Assembly: GCF_009295635.1 (NCBI RefSeq)
Contig: NZ_WHIW01000009.1
Location: 62,001-126,000, forward strand
Reading direction: 5' to 3'
Length of the DNA stretch: 64,000 nt
Source of the DNA: Alkalilimnicola sp. S0819
Lineage (GTDB): Bacteria > Pseudomonadota > Gammaproteobacteria > Nitrococcales > WHIW01
Shown: in pieces, positions 47,641-58,560 of the stretch
How positions within the stretch are numbered: the first letter of the stretch is position 1
How the letters are laid out: every line of letters starts with the position of its first letter
The notes under the pieces: model-generated
What the model saw: only the letters and a program-made list of their open reading frames with translations
What the model was told of the DNA's origin: nothing
The model's database searches: none
Translations under genes and position numbers: made by a program

Positions 47641-47738
47641 GAACCCCCAAAGTCCACCCGAACACGGCGGCACCGGCACTCATCTGCCCCCCTGGTACTC
47701 TCCCGGTAGCCGAAATCCACCAAAGCACAACGCCCTTC

Positions 47739-50700
47739 TCAAAACTCGAACTCATAAAAGATATCCAACGCATTCTCCAACCCGCTGACCGCCTCCAGAT
47801 AGACGGACCTCCCCAGCAGATAACGCAGCGTCAGGGTGTTCTCCGGCTTGAATACACCAACGCCGTAGCTCAGGAACAACCGCGGGCTGATCGCGCCGCT
47901 GAAGACCAGCTGGGCGTCATCCCCCTGCCCCTCGGTGCCCACGGCGAAGTCCTCCACGCCCAGCTGCTCGGCTACCTGGGTGGCGAAACCCTTGCCGCCG
48001 TAGATCCCCAGGGACAGCGCGGCCTGGGCGAGCAGGCTGCCGCCGGCATCGCCACCCGCGCCCAGGCCGCGGCCCCGGATCAGGTAGGAGAGGATTTCCT
48101 CCTGGGGCATGGGCGGCTCGGAGAACAAACTCACCCGCGGGTCCTCGGCCTGGCCTTCCACCCGCAGCCCGGCCAGCGCCTCGGGGGTTTCGCGCACGGC
48201 CTCGACGTTGAGCGCCGGCTCGGTCAGCGGCCCGGCGAAGATCAACTGGCCGCGACGGATCTTCAGTTTCTGGCCGTAGGCCTCATAGCGCCCATCGACG
48301 ATGCGGATTTCACCACTGGCCGCCGGCGCCGCGCCGGTGAGTTCCCGCAGCTGCAGATTGCCTTCCAGCCGACCGCTCAGGCCGTAGCCCTCCAGGGACA
48401 CCTGCTCGCCCAGGGTGATTTCCACCTCGCTGTGTATCTCCCAGCCCGGCACCGGCTCGGCGGTATCGCCCTCGGCGGTGGGCTTGGGGGGTGCCACGTC
48501 CGGCTTGCCCTCGACGATCACCACATCGCTGGATAGGCCCACGGCCTGAGACGGCAGGTCATCCAGCACGATCTCCCCCCGGGGGACGTGCAGCGTGCCG
48601 GTCAGGTCCAGCCGCCCCGGCACGGCGCGCAGCTGCAGGTCCGGGGCCAGCATCAGGCGATACAGGGGCGGATCGGCCACTTCCAGGCCTTCGCCTTCCA
48701 GACCCAGCGCCAGTTGCCAGTCGGCCTCGCGCCAGTCGGCGTCACCCTTCAAACTGGCCCGGCCGTCACCGGCGGCGAAGCTGCCTTCGAGCCGCGCCTG
48801 TCGGCCGGTCACATCCACGCGCAACTGGATGTCCCGGGGCTTCATGGGCAGGGCGGCGGCTTCCAGCTGGCCATCGTTGAGCGCCAGTCGGCCATTGAAT
48901 ACCGGCTGGCTCAGGGTGCCGGCGAGTTCGCCCCGCGCCGAAAGCCGCCCCTCCAGCCGGCGCAAGCGGGGCAAGACGGCACGCAAGGGCGCCAGGCGCA
49001 GCCCCGACAGGTCTACCTCGCCCTCCAACGGTCGCGGGCCCTCGCCCAGGGTGATTGCCACGGCTGCCTGGCCTTGGCCCAGGGTGTCGGATTCCAGGCT
49101 CAGGCGGGTGCGCAGGCGTTGGTCTTCCAGCCCTGCATCCAGCGCCACTCGCTGCCAGGGCAGCTCCAGGGGCGGTTCATCATCCAGCGGACGCAGCACC
49201 AGCTTGCCGTCGTCACTGGCCGCCTCCAGCGCCAAACGGGGCGGCTCGTCGCCGCCCCAGCTCATGCTCAGCACGGCATTCAGCGCGCCCCGGGCACCCA
49301 GGGCCTCGGGCAGCCAGGGCCGCAGCCATTCCAGCCGGTAGTCCGCCAATCGCAGGCGCAGTTGTTCCTCGCCAGCCGCAGTCAGCTGCAGGGGCTCCTG
49401 CAGGCATAGGGATGCCTGGCGATGATTCCAGCAATGGGCGCTCACCGCCACGCCCGCCTCCGGCTCCCAGGCCAGATTCACCGGCTGATCCAGCTGCCAG
49501 CGCTGTTCGGGGGCGAACAGCTGCGCCGATTCCAGGGTGCCGCGCCAGGCGGGCAGATCCAGCGCGCCGCGCAAGTCCACGTCGCCGCCGAAGCTGCCAC
49601 CGCTCATGGCCAGGGCCAAGCGATGCTCTTCGCGACTGCCCCGCAAGCTGCCCTGGACCCGCCCCAGAGCTTGCTCCGCTACCCGCAGCCCGTTCAGCCG
49701 CCAGTCCAGCTCGCTGGGCTCCTGGCCCAGCGCCCGCAGCTCACCGCTCAGCCGGCTCTCGCCCAGTTGCACGGTGTCGTAGCGCAGGCCGTCGCTGTGC
49801 AGATCCAGGCTCAGATCCGGCTCCTGGAGTTCACCGCGGACCTCCACGCTGCCCCGCAGACTGCCCCGGGCGCCGGGCAGCAAGGCGGCCAGTTCGTTCA
49901 TCGCCAGCTCGGCGCGCAGCGCCAGCGCCGACTCGGCCACCGTGCCCGTCAGCGCCAGGCGGTTGTCGCCGCTGTCCAGGCGCAAGCCCTGCAGCCGCCA
50001 GGGGCCGTCGGCGCTCTTGCGCACCGCGCCGCGCATGCTCAACGGATACTCGCCCAGCCGCCCCTCCAGCCGCTCGATGCGCGCCTGCAGGGCCAGCCCC
50101 CGCGGGGCCAGTTCGCCATCGACCCGCAGCTGCCCGCCCAGCTCGCCCTGCCATTCCGGGTGCAGCGCCCCCGGGTTCAGGCCGCGCGCCTGCAGGCGGC
50201 TGCGCCAGCGCAGCTGCTCGCTCCAGTCCAGATCGGCCTGCAGGGTCAGCTCGCCCTGCAGGGCGCTCACCCGCAGGGGGGCCACGGCCAGGGTCTGCAG
50301 ATCGCCGGAGCCGGTCAGGCTGATCCCGGCCTCGCCCAGGCGTTGCTGCAGCAATTGCGCGGTGCCCTCGTAGTGATAATCGTCCAACTGCCCCCGGGCA
50401 CTCAGCTGCAACTGACGCAGCGTCAGCTCCGGCTCCGTCGGGGGCCAGGCCAGTTGCTCGGCGCGTAGCGTCAGCTCGAAGGGCAGCGCCGGCTGCAGGG
50501 GTTGCAGGCGGGCACGCAGTTCGGCCACCGCAAGCCCCTGGGTGCTCAGCTGTGCCTGCAACCGGGCAACGCTGCCGTTCAGCTCGGCTCGCACCTTTAC
50601 GGGCTGGCCGGCGATGGGCTCGGCGGCTTGCAGGGCGAGGCTCAGGTCCAGCGGGTAATCGCCGCGCAAGGTGATGTGCCCGGCGGCGCTGGCCTCGCCC

Positions 50701-51461
50701 TGGGGCAGGCGCAGCGCCAGCTCGTCCAGCGCCAGCTCCCCTTGCCGCCGCAGGGAGCCGGCCAGTTGCAGGGACTGCAGCGGCCAGCGCTGCTCGCCCC
50801 GGCGCAGCTCCGCCTGACGCAGGGAGAAGTCCCGCACCCGGACGCTGAGCGGCAATTCGACCTTCGGCAGCTCGATGGCAGTGGCCGGGCTGTCCGGGCC
50901 GGTGGCGGGGCTGCCCTGTTCGCTCGGCGGCGGCAGGGTCAGCAGCAGGCCGTCGATGTCCAGACGGCGCAGATCCAGCTCGCTGCCCCGCAGCTGTGCC
51001 GCGCCCTGCAGCCGGTGCACGGCAAGGCGGGTGTCATCCAGCTGCACGGTGCTGTCGCTCAGGACCAGACCCCGCAGGGTGATCTCCACGGGCAGGTCCA
51101 GCGGGGCCATCGGCTGCTCGGCCGTCTTGGCCGGTTCGTCCGTGCCGTGCAGGGTCACCCGCAGGCCTTCGGCCTCCAGATGATCGACGCAGACCCGCCA
51201 GCTGCCCAGACAGGACAGCCGCCAGCGCAGCAGGGCCTGACGCAGGCTCACCGCCAGCGCCTCGTCCTGCCAGCGCAGCTGGCGCACTTCCAGCCCGCTC
51301 CACAGATCGCCGTCCACCACGGTGACGGCCAGCCGCGGCTCCAGCGCCTGGGCCTGGCCGACCAGCCAGCGGGCCCCGGAGGTGGTGCCCAGCAGCCAGC
51401 CCAGGGCGAGCCCGATGCCCAGCAGCAGCACCAGCACCGTGTTACGGACCCAGTGCTTCAC
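47739..51461 (-). CDS. tamB: Translocation and assembly module protein TamB
   Basis: The 1240 aa protein has an N-terminal membrane anchor (TVLVLLLGIGLALGWLLG, about residues 8-25). A very long periplasmic beta-helical groove of repeating amphipathic strands follows, rich in Leu/Arg/Glu, and then the DUF490/TamB C-terminal domain (SLEGYGLSGRLEGNLQLREL, EEILSYLIRGRGLGA, final DIFYEFEF). TamB with TamA spans the periplasm to move phospholipid and help outer-membrane protein folding. The ATG overlaps the tamA stop by four bases. The length is normal for the family. Confidence 0.95.
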   Translation of the reverse strand: MKHWVRNTVLVLLLGIGLALGWLLGTTSGARWLVGQAQALEPRLAVTVVDGDLWSGLEVRQLRWQDEALAVSLRQALLRWRLSCLGSWRVCVDHLEAEGLRVTLHGTDEPAKTAEQPMAPLDLPVEITLRGLVLSDSTVQLDDTRLAVHRLQGAAQLRGSELDLRRLDIDGLLLTLPPPSEQGSPATGPDSPATAIELPKVELPLSVRVRDFSLRQAELRRGEQRWPLQSLQLAGSLRRQGELALDELALRLPQGEASAAGHITLRGDYPLDLSLALQAAEPIAGQPVKVRAELNGSVARLQAQLSTQGLAVAELRARLQPLQPALPFELTLRAEQLAWPPTEPELTLRQLQLSARGQLDDYHYEGTAQLLQQRLGEAGISLTGSGDLQTLAVAPLRVSALQGELTLQADLDWSEQLRWRSRLQARGLNPGALHPEWQGELGGQLRVDGELAPRGLALQARIERLEGRLGEYPLSMRGAVRKSADGPWRLQGLRLDSGDNRLALTGTVAESALALRAELAMNELAALLPGARGSLRGSVEVRGELQEPDLSLDLHSDGLRYDTVQLGESRLSGELRALGQEPSELDWRLNGLRVAEQALGRVQGSLRGSREEHRLALAMSGGSFGGDVDLRGALDLPAWRGTLESAQLFAPEQRWQLDQPVNLAWEPEAGVAVSAHCWNHRQASLCLQEPLQLTAAGEEQLRLRLADYRLEWLRPWLPEALGARGALNAVLSMSWGGDEPPRLALEAASDDGKLVLRPLDDEPPLELPWQRVALDAGLEDQRLRTRLSLESDTLGQGQAAVAITLGEGPRPLEGEVDLSGLRLAPLRAVLPRLRRLEGRLSARGELAGTLSQPVFNGRLALNDGQLEAAALPMKPRDIQLRVDVTGRQARLEGSFAAGDGRASLKGDADWREADWQLALGLEGEGLEVADPPLYRLMLAPDLQLRAVPGRLDLTGTLHVPRGEIVLDDLPSQAVGLSSDVVIVEGKPDVAPPKPTAEGDTAEPVPGWEIHSEVEITLGEQVSLEGYGLSGRLEGNLQLRELTGAAPAASGEIRIVDGRYEAYGQKLKIRRGQLIFAGPLTEPALNVEAVRETPEALAGLRVEGQAEDPRVSLFSEPPMPQEEILSYLIRGRGLGAGGDAGGSLLAQAALSLGIYGGKGFATQVAEQLGVEDFAVGTEGQGDDAQLVFSGAISPRLFLSYGVGVFKPENTLTLRYLLGRSVYLEAVSGLENALDIFYEFEF

Positions 51462-53215
51462 AGCGCGCTGCCCACCGAGATGTGCACCCGGAACGGTGGA
51501 TTGTCCTCGCTGACACCCCAGGCCAGATCCAGCCGCACCGGCCCCACCGGCGAGCTCCAGTGCAGGCCAAAGCCGGTGCCGACCTTGTAGTCGCGTTGGT
51601 TCAGCTGGTCGAAGGCATCGCCAATGTCGACGAAGGTGGCGAGACGCCAGCGGGGCAGCACCGGGTAGCTGTATTCGAGACTGGCGGAGGCCAGATAACG
51701 CCCGCCCACCACATTGCCCGCCTCATCCTCCGGGCCGATGCTCTGCCAGGCGAAGCCGCGCACGCTGTGATCGCCGCCGGCGAAGAACCGCAGCGACGGG
51801 GGCACATCGGAGAAATCCCCCGCCTCCAGCGCCCCCAGGTCCAGGCGCAGCTGCAGACGATGCGTGCCGCCATAGGTGCGCAGCCAGCGGGTGCCCAGCC
51901 GCAGACGCACCAGATCGGTCTCGGAGAGCAGCGAATCCTCGGCCAGTTCCAGGCTGAACAACTGCCGATCGCCCCACCAGGGGTCGGCGCCACCCCGGCT
52001 GCGGGTGCGGCTGACCGTGACCCCGGGGATCAGCAACTGGGTGGTGCCCCGCTCCAGCCCGACCTTGAACCGCTCCTGCTCGAAGCGCAGGAACAGATTC
52101 GGCCGCCAGCCGCTGTCCAGACTCCACTGGCGTTGCACCGCAAGGGTGACGCGCTCCGTCTCCACGTCTTCGACGCTTTCGCGCTGCCAGCCTGTCTGCA
52201 GTTGCAGGCTGTCCCGCAGCGGGTCCTCCATGGGGATGTCGTAGGTGCCGCTGATGCTTTGCCGACGCTGGGCCAGCTCCAGCTCCACGCCCACCTTGTG
52301 GCCGCGGTCGTTGATCCAGGGCCGACGCCAGTTGAGCCGGGTCCGCGCCCCCACGTCGGTGGAATAACCCACCCCCAGATTGACCCGGTGCTTGTCCCGG
52401 GCGCTCAGCTCCACATCCACCGGCACCGCGTCCTCGGGGGCCAGCTCGGTGCGGGGGCGTACCCGCACATCGGCGAAGTACTGACTGTCCAACAAGCGGC
52501 GATTGAGCTGGGCGACGAGTTCGGTGCTGTAGGGGGTGCCGGCCTCGAAGGGCACGAAGCGCTCCAGCAGGCGCTGGCGAAAGGGGGTGTCGGAGAAGCT
52601 GACCTCGCCCAGCCGGGCCCGCGGGCCGCTGTCGAATATCAGGGCGATGGCCGCCTCGCCCCGCGCCGGGTTCAGCTCCACCCGCTGGCGCAGGAAGGCG
52701 GCATTGAAGTAGCCCCGGCTCAAGGCGAGGTTGTGCAGCGCGCTCTTGATCGACTCGTAACGGCCGTGATGGAAGACATCGCCCTCGCTCAGGGGCAGCT
52801 GCTCGCGCAAGCGGGCGAAGGCGGGATCGTCGACGGCGCCACCCCGCAGTTCCAGCCGCAGACGGCTTATTCGTACCGGAGGGCCGGGGGTGAAACGGAA
52901 CTCCAGGCGGCGCGCCTCCCGCCCGCCCTGCAGTCCCAGCGTGATCTGCGGTCGATAATGGCCCAGCGCCTGCAGGGCACGCTCCCCCTCGGCCCGCGCC
53001 CGGGCACGTAGCTGCGCATCCGGCAGGTCCTCGGCCAGCACCGCTTGCAGGTAGCGCTCGATGTTCTCCCGCTGGGCATCGTCGCCGCCCCGCACCACCA
53101 GCTGCGTCGCGGCCGCCGCCGGGCCGACGCACAGCCACAACAGCAGGACGGCACACCACCACCCGCCGGGCCGGCGGCCGGGGAAACAATCAAGGCCTGA
53201 TGGGGTCCAAGTCAT
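51458..53215 (-). CDS. tamA: Translocation and assembly module outer-membrane protein TamA
   Basis: This Omp85-family protein of 585 aa has a signal peptide (AVLLLWLCVGPAAA, about residues 22-35), three POTRA domains (for example ERALQALGHYRPQITLGLQG and RYESIKSALHNLALSRGYFN), and a C-terminal 16-strand barrel. The barrel signature VRGF is in GDHSVRGFAWQSIGPEDEAG and the end is FRVHISVGSAL. It inserts in the outer membrane and pairs with TamB, coupled to it by an ATGA overlap. The start at 53215 is the closest ATG before the signal peptide. Confidence 0.94.
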   Translation of the reverse strand: MTWTPSGLDCFPGRRPGGWWCAVLLLWLCVGPAAAATQLVVRGGDDAQRENIERYLQAVLAEDLPDAQLRARARAEGERALQALGHYRPQITLGLQGGREARRLEFRFTPGPPVRISRLRLELRGGAVDDPAFARLREQLPLSEGDVFHHGRYESIKSALHNLALSRGYFNAAFLRQRVELNPARGEAAIALIFDSGPRARLGEVSFSDTPFRQRLLERFVPFEAGTPYSTELVAQLNRRLLDSQYFADVRVRPRTELAPEDAVPVDVELSARDKHRVNLGVGYSTDVGARTRLNWRRPWINDRGHKVGVELELAQRRQSISGTYDIPMEDPLRDSLQLQTGWQRESVEDVETERVTLAVQRQWSLDSGWRPNLFLRFEQERFKVGLERGTTQLLIPGVTVSRTRSRGGADPWWGDRQLFSLELAEDSLLSETDLVRLRLGTRWLRTYGGTHRLQLRLDLGALEAGDFSDVPPSLRFFAGGDHSVRGFAWQSIGPEDEAGNVVGGRYLASASLEYSYPVLPRWRLATFVDIGDAFDQLNQRDYKVGTGFGLHWSSPVGPVRLDLAWGVSEDNPPFRVHISVGSAL

Positions 53216-53381
53216 GCCTGCCTGATCATCATGGTATGGGGTGGTGCGCCCGGGCGAACGTATCAGCGCGTGTCGGGGGACGCTATCATTGGCCCGGTAT
53301 GCCGGCAAAGCGCCGAGCCCTATACATTCTCTTTGGCCTGCCTGGTCGGCCTTAAATGTCTTGTGGAGCACAGCAGCACGT

Positions 53382-54962
53382 ATGAATGATCGTTCGGATA
53401 CCCTCGGCCGCGATGTCATCGACAGCCTCGAAGGCGAGGAACACCATCTGAAGCTGCGCAACCTGCGCCTGTCCGACTACGAGGACGTGCGTCACATCAT
53501 GAACGCCGTCTACAAGGGTATGGGGGGTGCCTGGACCCGAAAGGAGTTCGCCGCCCAGATCAATCGTTTCCCGGAAGGCCAGATCTGCATCGAGGACAAC
53601 GGCCGGGTGGTGGCGGGGGCGATCAGCCTGATCGTCAATTACCGCCGCTACGGCGATCAGCACACCTATGACAAGATCACCGGCAACGGTACGCTCTCCA
53701 CCCACGACCCGGACGGCGATGTACTCTACGGCGTGGATGTGTTCGTGGACCCGGAGTATCGCCACATGCGCCTGGGCCGGCGCCTGTACGATGCCCGCAA
53801 GGAATTGTGCCGGCAGTTGAACCTGCGCTCCATCGTCGCCGGCGGACGCATTCCGGGCTATGAACGACATGCCGCGGAGATCAGCCCCGAGGAATACATC
53901 GACCTGGTGCGCCGCCAGGAGATCCACGACCCCATTCTGAGCTTCCAGCTGGCCAACGACTTCCACGTCCGGCGCATCATCCGCAACTACATCCCGGACG
54001 ATGATGCCTCGCGGGGTTACGCCACGCTGGTGCAGTGGAACAACATCTTCTATGAGGAGAACAAGCCGCTGATCGCTCATCGCAAGACGGTGGTGCGGGT
54101 GGGCACGGTGCAGTGGCAGATGCGCCGCCTCAAGGACATGGACGACCTGCTGCAGCAGGCGGAGTTCTTCGTGGATGCGCTGGCCGGCTACAACTGCGAC
54201 TTCGCCCTGTTCCCGGAGTTCTTCAACGCCCCGCTGCTGGCGGAGTTCAACCAGGAGAACCCGGCCGAGGCCATCCGCGGCATGGCCCAGTACACCGACG
54301 AGATCCGCGACGCCATGCTGCGCCTGGCGGTGAACTACAACATCAACATCATCGCCGGTTCCATGCCGGTGTACCGGGACCAGAGCCTGTACAACGTCTC
54401 CTACCTGCTGCGCCGGGACGGCACCATGGACCACCAGTACAAGCTGCACGTCACCCCCGACGAGCGTAGCTACTGGGGCATGCAGGGCGGTGACGGCCTG
54501 CGGGTGTTCGACACCGACATTGGCAAGATCGGCATCCTGGTCTGCTACGACGTGCAGTTTCCGGAACTCTCCCGGCTGCTCAACGAGCAGGGCATGCAGA
54601 TCCTGTTCGTGCCGTTCTGGACCGACACCAAGAACGGCTACCAGCGGGTGCGGCTGTGCTCCCAGGCCCGGGCGGTGGAGAACGAATGCTATGTGGCCAT
54701 CACCGGCAGCGTGGGCAACCTGCCGAAGATCGAGAACATCGACATTCAGTACTCGCAGACGGCCGTGTTCTCGCCCTCGGATTTCGCCTTCCCCCACGAC
54801 GCCATCGTCGCCGAGGGCACGCCCAACACCGAGATGACCCTGATCGTGGACCTGGACCTGAACAAGCTCACCGAACTGCGCCAGGAAGGCTCGGTGCGCA
54901 ATTACCAGGACCGGCGACCGGACCTGTACCGGGTGGATTGGCACGGGCCGGGGGACAATTGA
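53382..54962 (+). CDS. GNAT acetyltransferase fused to carbon-nitrogen hydrolase
   Basis: The 526 aa cytosolic protein joins two domains. Residues about 25-200 are a GNAT domain (RLSDYEDVRHIMNAVYKGM, VFVDPEYRHMRLGRRLYDAR, with the acetyl-CoA loop). Residues about 235-515 are a nitrilase-superfamily domain with the complete triad: Glu in ALFPEFFNAP, Lys in YKLHVTPDE, Cys in ILVCYDVQFPE. Such fusions are known in proteobacteria, but the substrate is not settled. It may acetylate and then hydrolyse an amide. It lies opposite tamA, with a 166-bp promoter space, and is followed by repeat B1. Confidence 0.92.
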   Translation: MNDRSDTLGRDVIDSLEGEEHHLKLRNLRLSDYEDVRHIMNAVYKGMGGAWTRKEFAAQINRFPEGQICIEDNGRVVAGAISLIVNYRRYGDQHTYDKITGNGTLSTHDPDGDVLYGVDVFVDPEYRHMRLGRRLYDARKELCRQLNLRSIVAGGRIPGYERHAAEISPEEYIDLVRRQEIHDPILSFQLANDFHVRRIIRNYIPDDDASRGYATLVQWNNIFYEENKPLIAHRKTVVRVGTVQWQMRRLKDMDDLLQQAEFFVDALAGYNCDFALFPEFFNAPLLAEFNQENPAEAIRGMAQYTDEIRDAMLRLAVNYNINIIAGSMPVYRDQSLYNVSYLLRRDGTMDHQYKLHVTPDERSYWGMQGGDGLRVFDTDIGKIGILVCYDVQFPELSRLLNEQGMQILFVPFWTDTKNGYQRVRLCSQARAVENECYVAITGSVGNLPKIENIDIQYSQTAVFSPSDFAFPHDAIVAEGTPNTEMTLIVDLDLNKLTELRQEGSVRNYQDRRPDLYRVDWHGPGDN

Positions 54963-54987
54963 AGGCGAGTTCTGCGGTGTTGACGCG

Positions 54988-55181
54988 GGTCCTGGGGCTG
55001 GTACGGCCGGCGGCGGCCCACGATTTGGCCCCGGCCTGCGGCCGGGGCTTCCCTGCGCTTCTCGCCGGAAAGGGGCGAGCAGCAAACTCGCTTCGCTCAG
55101 ACAAGCTGCTCGCTGATCCCTTTCCGGCTGCGATGCTCGGCTGCATCGACGTCCGCCGCCGGCCGTACCAGCCCCAGGACC
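54988..55181 (+). repeat. Structured intergenic repeat, copy B1
   Basis: Outer arms at 54988-55016 and 55153-55181 are perfect 29-bp inverted repeats, unlike those of A1. The 136-bp core is about 90% like A1. P2 is GCCCCGGCC/GGCCGGGGC (55028-55036, 55040-55048) and P3 is GCCGGAAAGGG/CCCTTTCCGGC (55064-55074, 55118-55128) with an inner CGAGCAGC/GCTGCTCG. It begins 25 bp after the GNAT-nitrilase stop, on the same strand. Confidence 0.85.
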
Positions 55182-55217
55182 TCAAAGCTCCGGTGGGCGC
55201 TCCACCAACGTTCGGGA

Positions 55218-55419
55218 GCCGGGTCAGGGTGGGCCTGCCCGGGTTCGTCGGCGCAGCCGAGCACCGCAGGGCCGGGCGGAAAAGAGCGGAGCGCTGTCTG
55301 AGCGGAGCCGCAGGCGTAGCGAGTTCGCGGAGCGCCGCCCGGACCGAGGAGCACAGGGAAGTCCCGGGCGCAGCCCGGGACCAAGACGTGGAACCCGGGC
55401 AGGCCCACCCTGACCCGGC
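55218..55419 (-). repeat. Structured intergenic repeat, copy B2 (inverted)
   Basis: Outer arms at 55218-55246 and 55391-55419 are perfect 29-bp inverted repeats, unlike any other copy. The 144-bp core, read on the minus strand, has the shared linkers CGAACTCGCT and GCTCGGCTGCGCCGAC. Helix P2 is TCCCGGGC/GCCCGGGA (55362-55369, 55373-55380) and helix P3 is CCGGGCGG/CCGCCCGG (55272-55279, 55335-55342). Both helices are changed relative to B1 but still pair. It ends 48 bp from the GGDEF-like gene on the same strand. 54963-55466 has no other feature. Confidence 0.85.
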
Positions 55420-55466
55420 GGCTGGCACCCACATTGCAGATGCAGGCGATCCAGGCACCAAACGGA

Positions 55467-56135
55467 TCAACCCGCTGACAAGCTAGCCGCCAAGGGCGCC
55501 CTGCTCCGAGGTCTATCCAGTACCTGCTCCCCGCGGCGCAGCAGCTGATCACAACGCCAATGCTGAGCCATCACCGGCACCAGGCCGATCTCCAGCTCAC
55601 AGCCCGGCGCGCCCCGCGCCGCCCAGGCGCGGAACTCCTCGGCCACCCGCGCCATCACCCGATCGGCCTGAGCGCCATCGGCATCCACCAGCAACAGCGC
55701 CAGTTCGTCCTCCCGCACGCGGCCCAGCAGATCGGTCACCCGCAGTCGTCGTCCGACGATACCCGCCAGCGCGCGCAAGGCTTCCGGCGAGGCGCTCCCG
55801 GACTCCCCGGCTCGCACCCGGGCGCAGATGGCCACCAGCGGCAGGTCCGAACGCTGATGCATGGCGAGCAGATGATCCGCGCGTTCGCTGAAACCGTTCC
55901 GATTGAGCAGGCCGGTATCCTCGTCGCGTACCGCAAGATCCGCCAGGCGGGACTGCAACTCCCGGCGCTGGCGATGCAGTCGCAAGACCAGCAGCATCAG
56001 CAGGAGCACGCTGCCGAGCAACGGCCCCTGCACCGGCACAGCCCAGCTCAGCGCGGCGACGCCACCGGCCAGCAGCAGAATCGAAAGGGAATAGTCATGT
56101 AAACGGGCGCGGGCGGCCCCGGGGTGATGCTGCAT
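55467..56135 (-). CDS. Membrane GGDEF-family protein without the catalytic motif (third)
   Basis: This 222 aa protein has two N-terminal helices (SLSILLLAGGVAALSWAV and LLGSVLLLMLLVLRL), a coiled stretch, and a GGDEF-like domain. The opening reads RDEDTGLLNRNGFSERADHL. The catalytic loop reads LGRVREDELALLLVDAD where RxGGDEF should stand, so Gly-Gly is lost although Glu-Asp-Glu remains. Cyclase activity is doubtful. The start at 56135 has AGGAGG upstream. It may be a membrane-bound partner or sensor. It is followed by repeat B2. Confidence 0.8.
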   Translation of the reverse strand: MQHHPGAARARLHDYSLSILLLAGGVAALSWAVPVQGPLLGSVLLLMLLVLRLHRQRRELQSRLADLAVRDEDTGLLNRNGFSERADHLLAMHQRSDLPLVAICARVRAGESGSASPEALRALAGIVGRRLRVTDLLGRVREDELALLLVDADGAQADRVMARVAEEFRAWAARGAPGCELEIGLVPVMAQHWRCDQLLRRGEQVLDRPRSRAPLAASLSAG

Positions 56136-56299
56136 GGTCCATCCTCCTGATGTTTATGCTTATAAGCGCAGCGCGCCGCCCGGTTCCGTGGCGGCGTTCA
56201 AAAAGTGTAGCAGGGCTTCCGGCAAGTACCAGGCAGGCGCCGATCGATGCCCTTGGGTCCTTGACCGTCTGGCGCCGGCATGGCCCGAAGCGTGAACGA

Positions 56300-58553
<2,254 letters not shown>

Positions 58554-58560
58554 ACCCGCC

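Noticed and set aside
47267-47773. A minus-strand open frame across the repeat pair (contains FERSEFGCSPLSGEK)
   Set aside because: It is a translation of the structured repeats; the same type of peptide appears at 54868-55470 for the same reason, so it is not a protein family.
55097-55552. Another open frame through repeats B1 and B2
   Set aside because: Repeat-derived, with no ribosome site or domain.
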